From Candidatus Scatomonas pullistercoris (lineage in GTDB: Bacteria > Bacillota > Clostridia > Lachnospirales > Lachnospiraceae): a stretch of 62,658 nt of DNA. The position numbers were made by a program, and so were the translations under genes. The notes under the pieces are model-generated. The model ran no database searches. It was given only the letters and a program-made list of their open reading frames with translations, and had not been told where the DNA came from. The DNA is taken from positions 1-62,658 of the forward strand of contig DVOO01000016.1 of NCBI GenBank assembly GCA_018713515.1. The letters are read 5' to 3'. The stretch's first letter is position 1. The number at the start of each line of letters is the position of its first letter. Of the stretch, positions 43,505-52,866 are shown one piece after another.

Positions 43505-44530
43505 TTACTTCTTATAAAATGCCCGCCCGTATGTTTCTACTTCATCCATGACAACCGCATTCTTTCTGGCCACCTCCGGGTCATCCACCGGGCCCAGATA
43601 GCCGCCGCAGAAACAGTAGCCGCCGCCGGGCGCCAGCAGATCCATGCTGTCTCTTACAGACTGCCGGATCTCTTCATCCGTCACCTCGGGATCAGCCAGC
43701 CTGCCGTTGGCGTCCCAGCCGCCCATGAGCACCAGCCTGTTTCCATATTTTTCTTTTACAGCCTTCAGATCGTTGCAGGTCTGGGCAGGATCCCAGGCAT
43801 TTACACCGATAGAAAGCCAGTCATCAATAAAACATTCCGCTTTGCCGCAGTTATGCATGGTGATGGGGATGCCCGCGTCCCGTCCGAATTTTGCCTGCCG
43901 GTCCAGGAATGGCAGAACCATGTCGTGGTACATTTCCGGAGAGATAAACGGTGCTCTCCAGGCCGCCGTATCGTCCATCATGGTAAATACATCCGGCTCA
44001 TAGTAAGGCATGATATTTCTGGCCACTTCTTCATAGAAGCTGCAGATATAATCAAACAGAGCCATTACTTCCTCGGGCTCCTCATACATGGCGCAGAGTC
44101 CCTCATTAAAGCCCATGAAAGCCATCAGATTCTGAAAATATCCCACATGCAGGTTGAAGGCAACTGCTGACTGGGTTCTGTCGATTTTGAACATATCCAG
44201 CTGCTTCTTTGCCTCCGCCTCCCAGTCTACATGGGAAATATCCGGAGCCTTGATCACATCCCGCCACTGACGGATGTCCTTCAGAATAAAGTTATTGGGC
44301 TCCGGCAGCAGCGCGTTGCCTGTCTCATATGTGGGGACGTAATTTACGCCCCACACATCTTTTCCGCCTCCGGAAAACCGGAAGTTAGACAGGATCAACG
44401 GCTCACACATAACGCTGGCAGGCGCGTGATTGGATCCCGGCATATCGCCGAAGGTATAGGTAGGCACCCACTCCGGGCACTCCCCGCGCAGTGTCATCAG
44501 GTAATTTTCTTTTTCTGTCAGTTTAGCCAT
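43505..44530 (-). CDS. UroD-fold methyltransferase paralogue D
   Basis: The 341-residue protein is the closest here to classical MtaA/MtbA by zinc ligands: His226 and Cys228 in MHNCG plus Cys306 or Cys308 (GGYCFCGG), a spacing close to that of MtaA. The HDDWG motif of the other paralogues is MDDTA (185-189). It could be the enzyme that methylates or demethylates a common corrinoid protein, or a substrate-specific demethylase. It lies between the MFS and GTPase genes in one operon. Confidence 0.83.
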   Translation of the reverse strand: MAKLTEKENYLMTLRGECPEWVPTYTFGDMPGSNHAPASVMCEPLILSNFRFSGGGKDVWGVNYVPTYETGNALLPEPNNFILKDIRQWRDVIKAPDISHVDWEAEAKKQLDMFKIDRTQSAVAFNLHVGYFQNLMAFMGFNEGLCAMYEEPEEVMALFDYICSFYEEVARNIMPYYEPDVFTMMDDTAAWRAPFISPEMYHDMVLPFLDRQAKFGRDAGIPITMHNCGKAECFIDDWLSIGVNAWDPAQTCNDLKAVKEKYGNRLVLMGGWDANGRLADPEVTDEEIRQSVRDSMDLLAPGGGYCFCGGYLGPVDDPEVARKNAVVMDEVETYGRAFYKK

Positions 44531-44555
44531 TGAATACCCTCTTTTCTTTCTCTTT

Positions 44556-45722
44556 TTATGCTTGTTTTTTCTCCTTAAAGGGGCTGTAGATCAGGAAGAT
44601 CACGCCGATAATCAGGAAAACCACGATCTCGATCATGATTCCGCTCAGAATATTCTCGCCGAAGATTGCGGTCAAAAGCTTCAGCCAGAAGGAGCTGACG
44701 AAGCCGCCCAGGTTCATAACCGCCATACAGATGGAAATGGCCCCGGCTACCGTGCTGGCCGGTGTCACGACGCCTACCCAGGCAAAGAATGCCGGCATAA
44801 CGGTGGAGAATCCAAAGCCGATCAGGATCAGGCCCAGAGTCATAATGGCGGCATTCTGGCCCACATAGATGCACAGAGCTCCCAGTCCGCAGAGGATATA
44901 ACCCAATGCGATACACCAGCGTTTCGCAAACTTAAAAAGAGTACCGAATATCAGACCGGCTACACATCCGGCTACCGTGTACAGCGATAATCCCGTAGCG
45001 GCTACGGTAGCGCCGCCGGCATTCCGAATCTCGAACAGAGTGGAGATATTCAGCATGATCGGGTAGTTCAGGATATTAAATACAATGAACAGAATCGCGA
45101 TCAACCATACCGCTTTCCCCATCTTCTCCTTCTTGCCTGCAGACGCAGCTTCCGGAACTGCAGCAGGCGCATCCGGCTCAGGAAGGAAGAATGCCATAAC
45201 GAGACCTATCAGGCCAAATGCATGGCCCCAGAATACCAGCTGCCAGTTCATCTCTGCCAGAGCGCCGCCCAGCATCTGCAGAATAATACCGCCGCCATTC
45301 ATAAACAGCGTTCCGTATCCCAGCAGAGAAGCCTGTTTCTGTCCTTTATAGTTGCCGACGATCAGCGCATTACCCAGAGGCGCCATAAGACCAAGGCCAA
45401 AGCCCAAGATCGCACGGCATACCAGCATGCCGGCATAGTTGTCAAACAGCGCAGGTGCGCACCCCCCGATCAGATACAGAACTCCGGCAGCAATTGCCAG
45501 TGTTCTGTACTTTACCTTTTTGCCCATCACAGAACCGGCCAGTGCCGTGGCAATTACCGTAAACAGAGTAGGCAGGGTGGAAATCCAGGTCACATCCTTC
45601 CCTGCGTAGTGAGCGCCCAGAGTTGCCATAGCCGGAGTAACCACGGTAAATCCCATGGATACCAAAAACAGGCACATAATGGCCGCTGTCCCTATCGGGC
45701 TGATTCTTTTTTCTTCTGTCAT
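44556..45722 (-). CDS. MFS transporter 1 of the methyltransferase cluster
   Basis: This 388-residue major facilitator protein has twelve predicted helices with a cytoplasmic Lys-rich loop (AGKKEKMGKA) in the middle. It opens the operon MFS1, D, GTPase, His-rich, C, B, A. Uptake of the methylated substrate, or release of the demethylated product, is the likely role. ATG 45722 follows GGGAGG by about 8 bases; an upstream in-frame start at 45755 lacks a site. The 160 bases upstream show no clear promoter. Confidence 0.88.
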   Translation of the reverse strand: MTEEKRISPIGTAAIMCLFLVSMGFTVVTPAMATLGAHYAGKDVTWISTLPTLFTVIATALAGSVMGKKVKYRTLAIAAGVLYLIGGCAPALFDNYAGMLVCRAILGFGLGLMAPLGNALIVGNYKGQKQASLLGYGTLFMNGGGIILQMLGGALAEMNWQLVFWGHAFGLIGLVMAFFLPEPDAPAAVPEAASAGKKEKMGKAVWLIAILFIVFNILNYPIMLNISTLFEIRNAGGATVAATGLSLYTVAGCVAGLIFGTLFKFAKRWCIALGYILCGLGALCIYVGQNAAIMTLGLILIGFGFSTVMPAFFAWVGVVTPASTVAGAISICMAVMNLGGFVSSFWLKLLTAIFGENILSGIMIEIVVFLIIGVIFLIYSPFKEKKQA

Positions 45723-45884
45723 AATACGACCTCCCTTATTTTGAACTACTACCATTCTATGCCTTCCCGCTTTTGGTTACTATGTACAGAAAATACAATT
45801 TTCCAGCCTTTTTTTCCGCCGTTTTTTGTTTACCTCCTATTTCAGGCGTGTCCTGGATGGTCCTGCAGTCCTGGCCCGCCGCAG

Positions 45885-45920
45885 CAAAAAAGGGATGCCG
45901 GGCCACCGCTCCGCATCCCC
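45885..45920 (-). terminator. Terminator after methyltransferase paralogue E
   Basis: On the minus strand GGGGATGC pairs with GCATCCC and is followed by TTTTTT, with an A tract before the stem: a classical intrinsic terminator 25 bases after the stop. Confidence 0.88.
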
Positions 45921-45944
45921 TTTTGCTGCTGATTCCTATACCAA

Positions 45945-47183
45945 TTAATAGTGACCGTATTTATCCAGAGCATGGAACATGGCGTCCAGATTCTCCGGCC
46001 TGGCCATATCCACGCTTCCATCGCAGTCGAAGATGTAACCGCCTCCCGGCATACAGATATCCAGCAGTTCCTTCACCTTCTCCTCCACCTGCTCCGGCGT
46101 TCCCGTATCCAGCAGCACCATTGGGAAGTTTCCGACAATACAGGAATTGTCGCCCAGCAGCTTCTTGGCTCTTCGCATGTCCACATTCTCAAAGTGGATC
46201 ATGCATTTACCCTTCGGCAGATCCTGCAGCTGCTCCAGACGGGTATTGTATCGGCCCTCCGTGTACAGGTACGGCGTCACATCCATTTCAATCAGTGCAT
46301 CCACGATCTTCCGGAAGGGGCGCCAGTACAGTCTTTCATACTGATCCGGACTCATGAATCCATCCATGCCTTTGTGGAAGGGGAAGAAGACCCGCTTTAC
46401 CGGCAGCGGCACAGTTTTCAGATACTGGAAATTCCGGATCTGGATATCCACAAAGATCTGGCAGAGTTCCTCAATCTCATCTTCCCTCTCCATCAGGTCA
46501 TCAAACATGCCCATGGTCCCCCGGAAATAATCGCCGATAATATCGAAGGGAACTTCCCCCGCGCCCGTAATCAGGGGCGGGAAGCCCATCTCCGTGATCT
46601 TCGCGTTCAGCTCGTCCTTGACGGCATTGCACTTTTTCTCCTCCTCCGCCATCTGGATCAGTGTTTTGTAGGCGGCGAGGGCCTCATCGGACAGCATGGA
46701 GGCCAGGGGGGCCGTGCCCAGAATAATGGAAGGATTGATGTCGATATCCGCCAGTCCCTTAATTCCTGGGAAAATCCGGGGAATATATTTGCGGAGCATA
46801 AATCCCGTGTAATCCGCCAGAATCTCCGGATACTCCTCAGGTTTTAACACTTCCCGCTCAATCACCTGGTACGTGGAAAAATCCGGGACTTTGGTGCCGG
46901 GTCTTCCCGGCCAGTCCACCATCTGCGGTTTTGCAAGCTCATAGGCTTTTCCGCTGGCAAGGGCCGATATGGCGGAGGTGTCCAGCATGGGAAATCGCTC
47001 GTGAAATTTCACTACAGCCTCCGCCGCCCGGGGATAATTATACATGGCGTCCTTATTGGTGCAGCCGTCCAGCCAGAAAGGCAGAAGACTGGACAGCAGG
47101 CAGACCGGCACCCGGTCCGGCTCTTTCAGCTGGACGGCGTCCTCCACGCGCTGCATCCTCTCCGCAAATTTTTTCTCATCCAT
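45945..47183 (-). CDS. Divergent UroD-family protein, paralogue E
   Basis: The 412-residue protein is a uroporphyrinogen decarboxylase-superfamily member (PDRVPVCLLSS start, GTMGMFDDLMER, PGGGYIFDCDGS near the end) but lacks both HDDWG and HxCG. In the zinc region it reads YLYTEGRYN. It is 50 residues longer than its neighbours and sits between two strong terminators, so it is a separate unit. It may not be a corrinoid methyltransferase at all. ATG 47183 was preferred over GTG 47195, which overlaps AAGGAGG. Confidence 0.75.
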   Translation of the reverse strand: MDEKKFAERMQRVEDAVQLKEPDRVPVCLLSSLLPFWLDGCTNKDAMYNYPRAAEAVVKFHERFPMLDTSAISALASGKAYELAKPQMVDWPGRPGTKVPDFSTYQVIEREVLKPEEYPEILADYTGFMLRKYIPRIFPGIKGLADIDINPSIILGTAPLASMLSDEALAAYKTLIQMAEEEKKCNAVKDELNAKITEMGFPPLITGAGEVPFDIIGDYFRGTMGMFDDLMEREDEIEELCQIFVDIQIRNFQYLKTVPLPVKRVFFPFHKGMDGFMSPDQYERLYWRPFRKIVDALIEMDVTPYLYTEGRYNTRLEQLQDLPKGKCMIHFENVDMRRAKKLLGDNSCIVGNFPMVLLDTGTPEQVEEKVKELLDICMPGGGYIFDCDGSVDMARPENLDAMFHALDKYGHY

Positions 47184-47215
47184 TCTTTTATGCACCTCCT
47201 TTTTAGAATCACCGC

Positions 47216-47259
47216 TTTAAAAAATGGTGCCGGGGCTTTCCCGTCCCCGGCACCATTTT
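47216..47259 (-). terminator. Terminator of the MFS2-G-F operon
   Basis: A perfect 15-bp stem (47221-47235 with 47245-47259) ends in TTTTTT on the minus strand, 6 bases after the stop of paralogue F. Confidence 0.92.
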
Positions 47260-47264
47260 CTTTC

Positions 47265-48356
47265 TTATTCCTGAGCCATAAGGATACGGCTGTATTTGTA
47301 AACTGCCGGGCCGAACCTGGGATCGCCCATAAAATTCACCAGGATCACCGGTTTTGTATCCATATCCGGCGCGTACTTTTCGGCAAATTCTTTCGCCAGC
47401 CTGTCGATCTCTTCATCGGACATTTCCGGTGTATTGGCCGGAGGATATACGCCCAACATGATCTTGTCGCCGTACTCCGCCCGCATCTTGTCCACATCGT
47501 TCATATCCTGCGGCATCCAGATATCCACGCCTGCTTCCACCATGCAGGATACCAGCATCTCGTTCTTTCCGCAGGAATGCTGCTCAAACCAGAGTCCCTT
47601 GGAATGGCAGAAATCAGCCAGACGCTTGATGTAGGGCACCAGCATCTCCCGGCAGACAGCCGGCGAGAAGAAGGGCGCTCTCTGGGAACCCCAGTCGTCG
47701 TGGAACATGACGCCGTCGATGGTCAGATACTGCATGTACTTGGTAATCATAGCCTCGTACATATCGCAGAGTTTTGCAAACAGAGCATGGATGGCGTCCT
47801 TCTGATCGTCATCGATAATGGCCAGGGCCGCTCCCTCAAATCCCATGAAGGAAATCAGGCGCTCAAACAGTCCGTTCTGGAAGGTTACGTGATAGGACCG
47901 CTCTGTCTGATTCAGGGGAGCATTTAATTTTCCGCAGGCTTCCCACTCCATGGCATCCACATCCGGGAACTTAATGATCTCCGGCCAGTCATTGGCATCC
48001 TCCAGCAGCGGAGGAACTCCCGGTTTTTCCATAGAACCGCCCACCATAGGCACATACACCCACTCGATACCGAACAGATCCGGTCCGCCTTTTTCCTCAT
48101 CGGAATACAGAGGGCCCAGATCCATAACCTCAGCTCTGGCGATATGGTCTTTATTGACCCTGGACTCCACAGACAGAAAATCCGTAAAGGACGGAATCCA
48201 CATAGCACTTCCATCCCTGCGGAGACATGCATTCACATTCTCCCGGGGGGTAATGGGGGTATTATACTTCAGTGCCGGTCCTCCAAAACACATGGTTGTA
48301 TTGATGTGCTCGCCTACAACTTTTAATTCGTCTTCAGAAAAAGGAATCTTTGCCAT
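47265..48356 (-). CDS. UroD-fold methyltransferase paralogue F
   Basis: This 363-residue protein has HDDWG (219-223) and HSCG (260-263), but no cysteine downstream in the usual third-ligand position; Cys271 is the only later one. It closely resembles paralogue G in length and layout (GIEWVYVPMVGGSMEKPG against GVEWVYVDVAGGSMEKPG), suggesting a recent duplication. GGAGGAGG precedes the ATG. The two start the operon with MFS2. Confidence 0.82.
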   Translation of the reverse strand: MAKIPFSEDELKVVGEHINTTMCFGGPALKYNTPITPRENVNACLRRDGSAMWIPSFTDFLSVESRVNKDHIARAEVMDLGPLYSDEEKGGPDLFGIEWVYVPMVGGSMEKPGVPPLLEDANDWPEIIKFPDVDAMEWEACGKLNAPLNQTERSYHVTFQNGLFERLISFMGFEGAALAIIDDDQKDAIHALFAKLCDMYEAMITKYMQYLTIDGVMFHDDWGSQRAPFFSPAVCREMLVPYIKRLADFCHSKGLWFEQHSCGKNEMLVSCMVEAGVDIWMPQDMNDVDKMRAEYGDKIMLGVYPPANTPEMSDEEIDRLAKEFAEKYAPDMDTKPVILVNFMGDPRFGPAVYKYSRILMAQE

Positions 48357-48370
48357 AAAAGCCTCCTCCC

Positions 48371-49462
48371 TTATTCACTGTAGCGTTCTCTGGATGCCTT
48401 GTAGAGCTCCTCGCGGAATGCTCTCGTCAGCATGCCGGGCGGATTGTAAAAAGCGGAATACATGGCCGGTTTTCCGGGTTTCGTGTATTTTTCCACAAAA
48501 TCTCTGGCTGCCGCTCTCTGCTCTTCCTCGGTAGCGGTTGCCGGATCAAAGGGCTTGTCATACACAATGCCGATCATGATCTTATCGCCCCAGTCCTCGT
48601 ACAGCTTCTGGGTATTGTTCATGGGCATCGGCGTCCAGGAGTCAAATCCCGCCTCCACAAAAATGTTGCAGCGGTCTTCAATATGGCCGCAGCTGTGCAT
48701 GTCAAAAAATTTACCTTTGGAATGCACATGGTCCACCAGTCTCTTCATTTCCGGCAGGAAAATTTCTCTTGCTACTTCTTCAGAGAAGAAGGGAGACTTC
48801 TGGGAACCCCAGTCGTCATGGATCTGGTATCCATCCAAATCATAATATTCCTCACATTTGTCTACCAGCCGTATGTACAGGCTCGTCAGTTCATGCACCA
48901 AATCCTTCACATCCGGAATCTGATCCTCGTCAATCACAGCCATGGCGGCATTCTCAAATCCCATAAAGGAAACCAGACGCTCAAACCAGCATCCATTTAA
49001 AAAGGTCAGGACATTTGCCTTGCCGTTGCTGAGATATTCTTTGCTCTTTTCTGCGCTTCCGGCCCAGTCCCAGCTGTCGATATCCGGGAACACAACTTTT
49101 TCTTTCCACTGGCTGATATCATCAATCAGATGGGGATTGCCGGGTTTTTCCATGGAACCGCCGGCCACATCTACGTATACCCATTCTACGCCGAACATAT
49201 CCTTGCCGCCGAATTTTTCTCTGGGATAGGGTTCTCCCCCCTCAAACACAAAGCCGCGGGCTCCATTGTCCGGAATTACGGACGGGGTAAAGGTATTCTG
49301 CTCGATATCCGTCATCACCCACCAGGGATCTCCCTTGTAGGCGTCCACTACGCTCTGGCGCATGGAAACCGGAAAATCGTAGATCGGAAGCATCTCACCG
49401 GTAAAGCCGGGAACTTCCTGGACGATCTTCAGTTCTTTTTCATCAAATTTGGGATGTGCCAT
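48371..49462 (-). CDS. UroD-fold methyltransferase paralogue G
   Basis: The 363-residue paralogue has HDDWG (215-219) and HSCG (256-259), with Cys265 nearby and no C-terminal cysteine, like F. Either two paralogues with different methyl donors or two subunits of one enzyme would fit. It begins 17 bases after MFS2 stops. Confidence 0.82.
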   Translation of the reverse strand: MAHPKFDEKELKIVQEVPGFTGEMLPIYDFPVSMRQSVVDAYKGDPWWVMTDIEQNTFTPSVIPDNGARGFVFEGGEPYPREKFGGKDMFGVEWVYVDVAGGSMEKPGNPHLIDDISQWKEKVVFPDIDSWDWAGSAEKSKEYLSNGKANVLTFLNGCWFERLVSFMGFENAAMAVIDEDQIPDVKDLVHELTSLYIRLVDKCEEYYDLDGYQIHDDWGSQKSPFFSEEVAREIFLPEMKRLVDHVHSKGKFFDMHSCGHIEDRCNIFVEAGFDSWTPMPMNNTQKLYEDWGDKIMIGIVYDKPFDPATATEEEQRAAARDFVEKYTKPGKPAMYSAFYNPPGMLTRAFREELYKASRERYSE

Positions 49463-49479
49463 ATTGTAAAATTCTCCTT

Positions 49480-50712
49480 TCAGGCTTTCTTTTTGCCCTT
49501 TGACAGATAGATGGGCAGGGAGGTAACAAAGCAGATAATTACGCCGACTGCCGCTACCACGAACTTATAATGGATGTTGTTTCCATCTCCGCATACCAGC
49601 TGAGTCAGGAAGGTGATCACATAAATAGCGATCAGCATACCTGCGTTCATGAACGCGGAGTAGATGGACATTGCCTTGCCGTACTGGGCTGCCGGCACTG
49701 CATTGTGCAGTTCCTCCATAATGTAGGGAGCGCATCCGTTCATGGCGAAGCCAAGCAGGATACCGCAGAAGTAGATGCCTACTACACTGGTGGTCATAAA
49801 TACCGGAAGGCCCAGACCGATCACGGACAGAAGCATCATGAAGGGCACGGTAAATTTCTTCAGGAATCTGGTAGAGTACAGACCGAACAAAGCGCCCGCA
49901 AAGATTCCGCCGATGGTTACGCAGCTGGCTGCAAATCCGGCCTCCGCGGAGGTCCCCAGCTTATAGGTGTTGATAATAAATTCAGATACATTCGTTCCAA
50001 ACACATACAGGAACATGAAGAAGAACAGGTAATGGATGGAGATAGCCCATACCCTGCCCATGCCTCCCTTGGCCTGTGCTGCCGCTGCCGCTTCCGCGCC
50101 AGGCGCCGCCCCTGCTTCCGGTTTTGCCTGCACAGAGCCTTCCGGCTTCACATTCGGCAGAAGGATAAACTCAAGCACAATGGCAATGATAAAGTACAGG
50201 AACAGCAGGTACGCATTCTGCCAGCGGCTTACAGCGATAAAGCCGCCCACGGTCGTAATCACTACGCCGCCGACACTCATGATCGATGTACAGATACCCG
50301 TCCAGGTTGCTCTCTGTTTCTCATCCTTGACAACATCCGCCAGCAAAAGGCCCAGCAGCGTGTAGTTGGAACCCTGGGCAAATCCAAGAAGTCCTGCGCC
50401 CACGATCAGCACATAGATGGATGCCACGCCGCCCAGCAGCAGGAAAATCAGGCCGTAAGCCAGAATTCCGATCTGATGGATGATCACCAGCATTTTGGCC
50501 GGAATCTTGGTATTCAGTTTTCCTACAAAGAGCGCGTAGATAACCGATACCAGCGAAGGCGTAACCAGAATCGTCTGAATTACCGCCTGCGGCGAATCCG
50601 CGTAGCTCTGTGAAATGTAGGCCATGATTCCCATGGTCATGTTGCTGGCCATCGCACCGAAGCAAAATACAAAGATTCCGATGAGGGCCTTTACGTTAAC
50701 TTTTTTTCCCAT
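49480..50712 (-). CDS. MFS transporter 2 of the methyltransferase cluster
   Basis: A 410-residue major facilitator with twelve predicted helices and an Ala/Pro-rich central loop (residues about 195-215). It opens the MFS2-G-F operon and faces the divergent PucR-type regulator gene. It is clearly different from MFS1, so the two methyltransferase operons probably handle different compounds. Confidence 0.9.
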   Translation of the reverse strand: MGKKVNVKALIGIFVFCFGAMASNMTMGIMAYISQSYADSPQAVIQTILVTPSLVSVIYALFVGKLNTKIPAKMLVIIHQIGILAYGLIFLLLGGVASIYVLIVGAGLLGFAQGSNYTLLGLLLADVVKDEKQRATWTGICTSIMSVGGVVITTVGGFIAVSRWQNAYLLFLYFIIAIVLEFILLPNVKPEGSVQAKPEAGAAPGAEAAAAAQAKGGMGRVWAISIHYLFFFMFLYVFGTNVSEFIINTYKLGTSAEAGFAASCVTIGGIFAGALFGLYSTRFLKKFTVPFMMLLSVIGLGLPVFMTTSVVGIYFCGILLGFAMNGCAPYIMEELHNAVPAAQYGKAMSIYSAFMNAGMLIAIYVITFLTQLVCGDGNNIHYKFVVAAVGVIICFVTSLPIYLSKGKKKA

Positions 50713-51050
50713 TTTTTTCCTCCTCTCATGTGTAAAATGGAAATAAAACAGATGCGGTGAAAGCCGTCCGTATTCCGCACAAAGGATTCGGCATTTTTTC
50801 CATACGCATCCCTAAATCATTATAGTTAATTTAGCATTTTTAATAAAATTTTAATAGATACCGGCTGCCCAAATTCTATTTTGCTGAATTTCCATTCTTT
50901 TGGGCTTTCTGCACATAAATTGTTTTCTGCCTGGAAATTTGGGGATTTTTATAAATTTTTATAATAAATATATTCCATTTTTTCTGGTTTTTCGCTAAAA
51001 TAGATACTGTCTAAAAAAATTCGTATGTCTGATAAGGGGATTAACAGGAA
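50713..51050. promoter_or_regulatory. Divergent control region between MFS2 and the PucR-type regulator
   Basis: These 338 bases hold no gene and are very AT-rich. On the minus strand a TATAAT (50824-50819) with a weak TTTATT 17 bases before it could start the MFS2 operon with a leader of about 100 bases. On the plus strand AGGA lies 5 bases before the regulator ATG. An AATTCGTATG matching part of the 31-base element occurs near 51018. No cobalamin riboswitch was recognised. Confidence 0.45.
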
Positions 51051-52511
51051 ATGAAATTAAGCATGTGGATGATTGCCAACCGGCTTTCATCACTGGATCT
51101 GGAACTGGAAATTGACGAGAACGCGCCGGCGTCACTGAACAGCGCCAGGCGGGCCTATGCCACCAACTGTGTCCATGTCTACCAGTCCGGAGACTGTGTA
51201 GTCTGCAACGGGGAAGGGAATATCATACGGATCCGCAACATGGATGAGACCCAGGCTTTTGAAATCGTGCAGGGTGTTTTCGATTATTATGAAGACTGGC
51301 TGGACCGCGTCGTGGATGCCATCCGGGCCAAGGATTACCAGCGGCTGGTGGACCAGGCCTGGCAGGCCTTTCATAATCCGATAGTCCTGCTGGACGCCAA
51401 CAACAAGGTTCTGGGCATTTCACGCAGGTATGACCCTTCTGAGATGGATCCGGAATGGGATTATCTGTGCAAATACGGCTATTCCTCCCTGAACAGTGTG
51501 CAGAAAATGCGGTATGACTACGGAAATATCGATTTTACCCACCCGGGCCTGCAGGTCTACCAGTTCAGCAGCAGCCAGCGGATGCAGTACGGCGGCGTAT
51601 CCTACTGCCTGTACTGCAACGAAATCATCTGCGGACGCATCAATCTTCTGGCCAAAGAACGGCCCTTAAATGCGGGGGACTATCAGCTGCTGCAGGTGAT
51701 TGCCGGGGTTCTGGAGCCCATGCTGGGTCAGTCCTACTACGAAAGATTCCTGCACAGCAGCAATGTATTCTATAATGTGCTTTTTTCAAAGCCCTATGAC
51801 GAGGCCAGTCTGGATATGCAGCTGCGCTACCAGCAATGGGACAAAAATGATACATACCAGCTGGCTCTACTCTGTCTGCAGGAGGATTCCGGCCAGGATA
51901 CGCACGCGGCCATGAATATTATGCTGCACACCCTGTCCCAGCAGCTGCCCAGCTGTGTAACCCTGCGCAAAAAGCCATACATTCTTTTGCTGTCCAACCG
52001 GGAATTCTCCGAGGATCCGGGGTTTCTGCAGTTTCAGCAGGCCATCGCCGCCAACAACCCGGTGCAGATCGGATTCAGCCTTCCCTGCAGGGGCATTGCA
52101 GGCACCAATTATCTGTTCGGTCAGGCCCGGGCAGCCATCCGGTACGGCAATCTTTTTGCGCCTTCCCAGCGGATTTACCGCTTTTTCGACTATGCCATCG
52201 AATATATCCTGACCTCTTCCTCCTTCGCGGACTGCCTGCACGCCTGCTGCCCTTCCGTCCGGGAGATCTGGGAGATGCGGCGCGACAATAATCAGGAAAT
52301 GTTTGACACCCTTAAATGCTATCTGGATAATGAACGGTCTGTCACCAAAACATCCGCCGTTCTTTTTACCCACCGCAACACGATCCTGTACCGGATCAAG
52401 AAAATCCAGGAACTTCTGAACGAGGATCTGGATAATCCTTATATTCGTGATTACATACGTCTCTCCATCCGTATTCTGGAATTATACGAAAAAACCAGCA
52501 GAGCACAGTGA
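51051..52511 (+). CDS. PucR/CdaR-type transcriptional regulator 1
   Basis: The 486-residue protein has a long sensor part and a C-terminal PucR-type helix-turn-helix (SVTKTSAVLFTHRNTILYRI, then KKIQELLNEDLDNPY). This family often activates catabolic genes for purines, sugar acids or, in acetogens, methylated compounds. Divergence from MFS2 suggests it controls the MFS2-G-F operon. It shares its layout with the regulator at 61.2 kb, so the pair may control the two halves of one system. Confidence 0.87.
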   Translation: MKLSMWMIANRLSSLDLELEIDENAPASLNSARRAYATNCVHVYQSGDCVVCNGEGNIIRIRNMDETQAFEIVQGVFDYYEDWLDRVVDAIRAKDYQRLVDQAWQAFHNPIVLLDANNKVLGISRRYDPSEMDPEWDYLCKYGYSSLNSVQKMRYDYGNIDFTHPGLQVYQFSSSQRMQYGGVSYCLYCNEIICGRINLLAKERPLNAGDYQLLQVIAGVLEPMLGQSYYERFLHSSNVFYNVLFSKPYDEASLDMQLRYQQWDKNDTYQLALLCLQEDSGQDTHAAMNIMLHTLSQQLPSCVTLRKKPYILLLSNREFSEDPGFLQFQQAIAANNPVQIGFSLPCRGIAGTNYLFGQARAAIRYGNLFAPSQRIYRFFDYAIEYILTSSSFADCLHACCPSVREIWEMRRDNNQEMFDTLKCYLDNERSVTKTSAVLFTHRNTILYRIKKIQELLNEDLDNPYIRDYIRLSIRILELYEKTSRAQ

Positions 52512-52529
52512 TCCCTGTGCTCTGCTTTT
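52497..52529 (+). terminator. Terminator of PucR-type regulator 1
   Basis: A perfect 12-bp stem (52497-52508 with 52515-52526) encloses the stop codon in its loop and is followed by TTTT. Confidence 0.85.
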
Positions 52530-52729
52530 GGGCTTCTTAAATTTTCTGACAATTCACCGGCATCTTACGTGTTAAGCCGCTTTTCCTCCCGAAATCTGTC
52601 GTAATTTGAAATCGCGTTTGTCAAGGGTTTAGCCGGATTTTTTTCTTCAAAATTACGATTTGGAACATCTCACCAAAACATCCGTTTTGAAATTTTTTTA
52701 TGTAAATCCGGGAATTTGACCCTTTTTTT

Positions 52730-52812
52730 CGTGGACAATGTGGATAACTCGGTGAATAACTTATTTTCTCTGCCCTTTTCGGGTGTTTTTATGTGGATAA
52801 CTTTTTGGATAA
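52730..52812 (+). other. Cluster of DnaA-box-like sequences
   Basis: Two perfect DnaA boxes, TGTGGATAA at 52739-52747 and 52792-52800 (reverse of TTATCCACA), are accompanied by TTTGGATAA (52804-52812, one mismatch), GGTGAATAA (52751-52759, two) and CGTGGACAA (52730-52738, two). All share one orientation and two neighbouring pairs are spaced exactly 12 bases. The surrounding 52530-52866 is AT-rich and has no gene. It lies between convergent gene ends, not beside dnaA, so a DnaA-titration or accessory site is more likely than an origin. Confidence 0.55.
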
Positions 52813-52866
52813 CTTTTCAGGGACAGTTTCCTGTTTTCTCCATTTTTCGACAATCTTTGTGCATTT

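Noticed and set aside
50713-51050. Cobalamin riboswitch controlling the methyltransferase array
   Set aside because: No B12-box-like conserved segment or suitable fold was recognised in this AT-rich region; the same holds for 61020-61177.
52730-52812. Chromosomal origin of replication
   Set aside because: No dnaA, dnaN, rpmH or parAB neighbours are present; the boxes alone do not make an origin, so only a DnaA-binding site is proposed.
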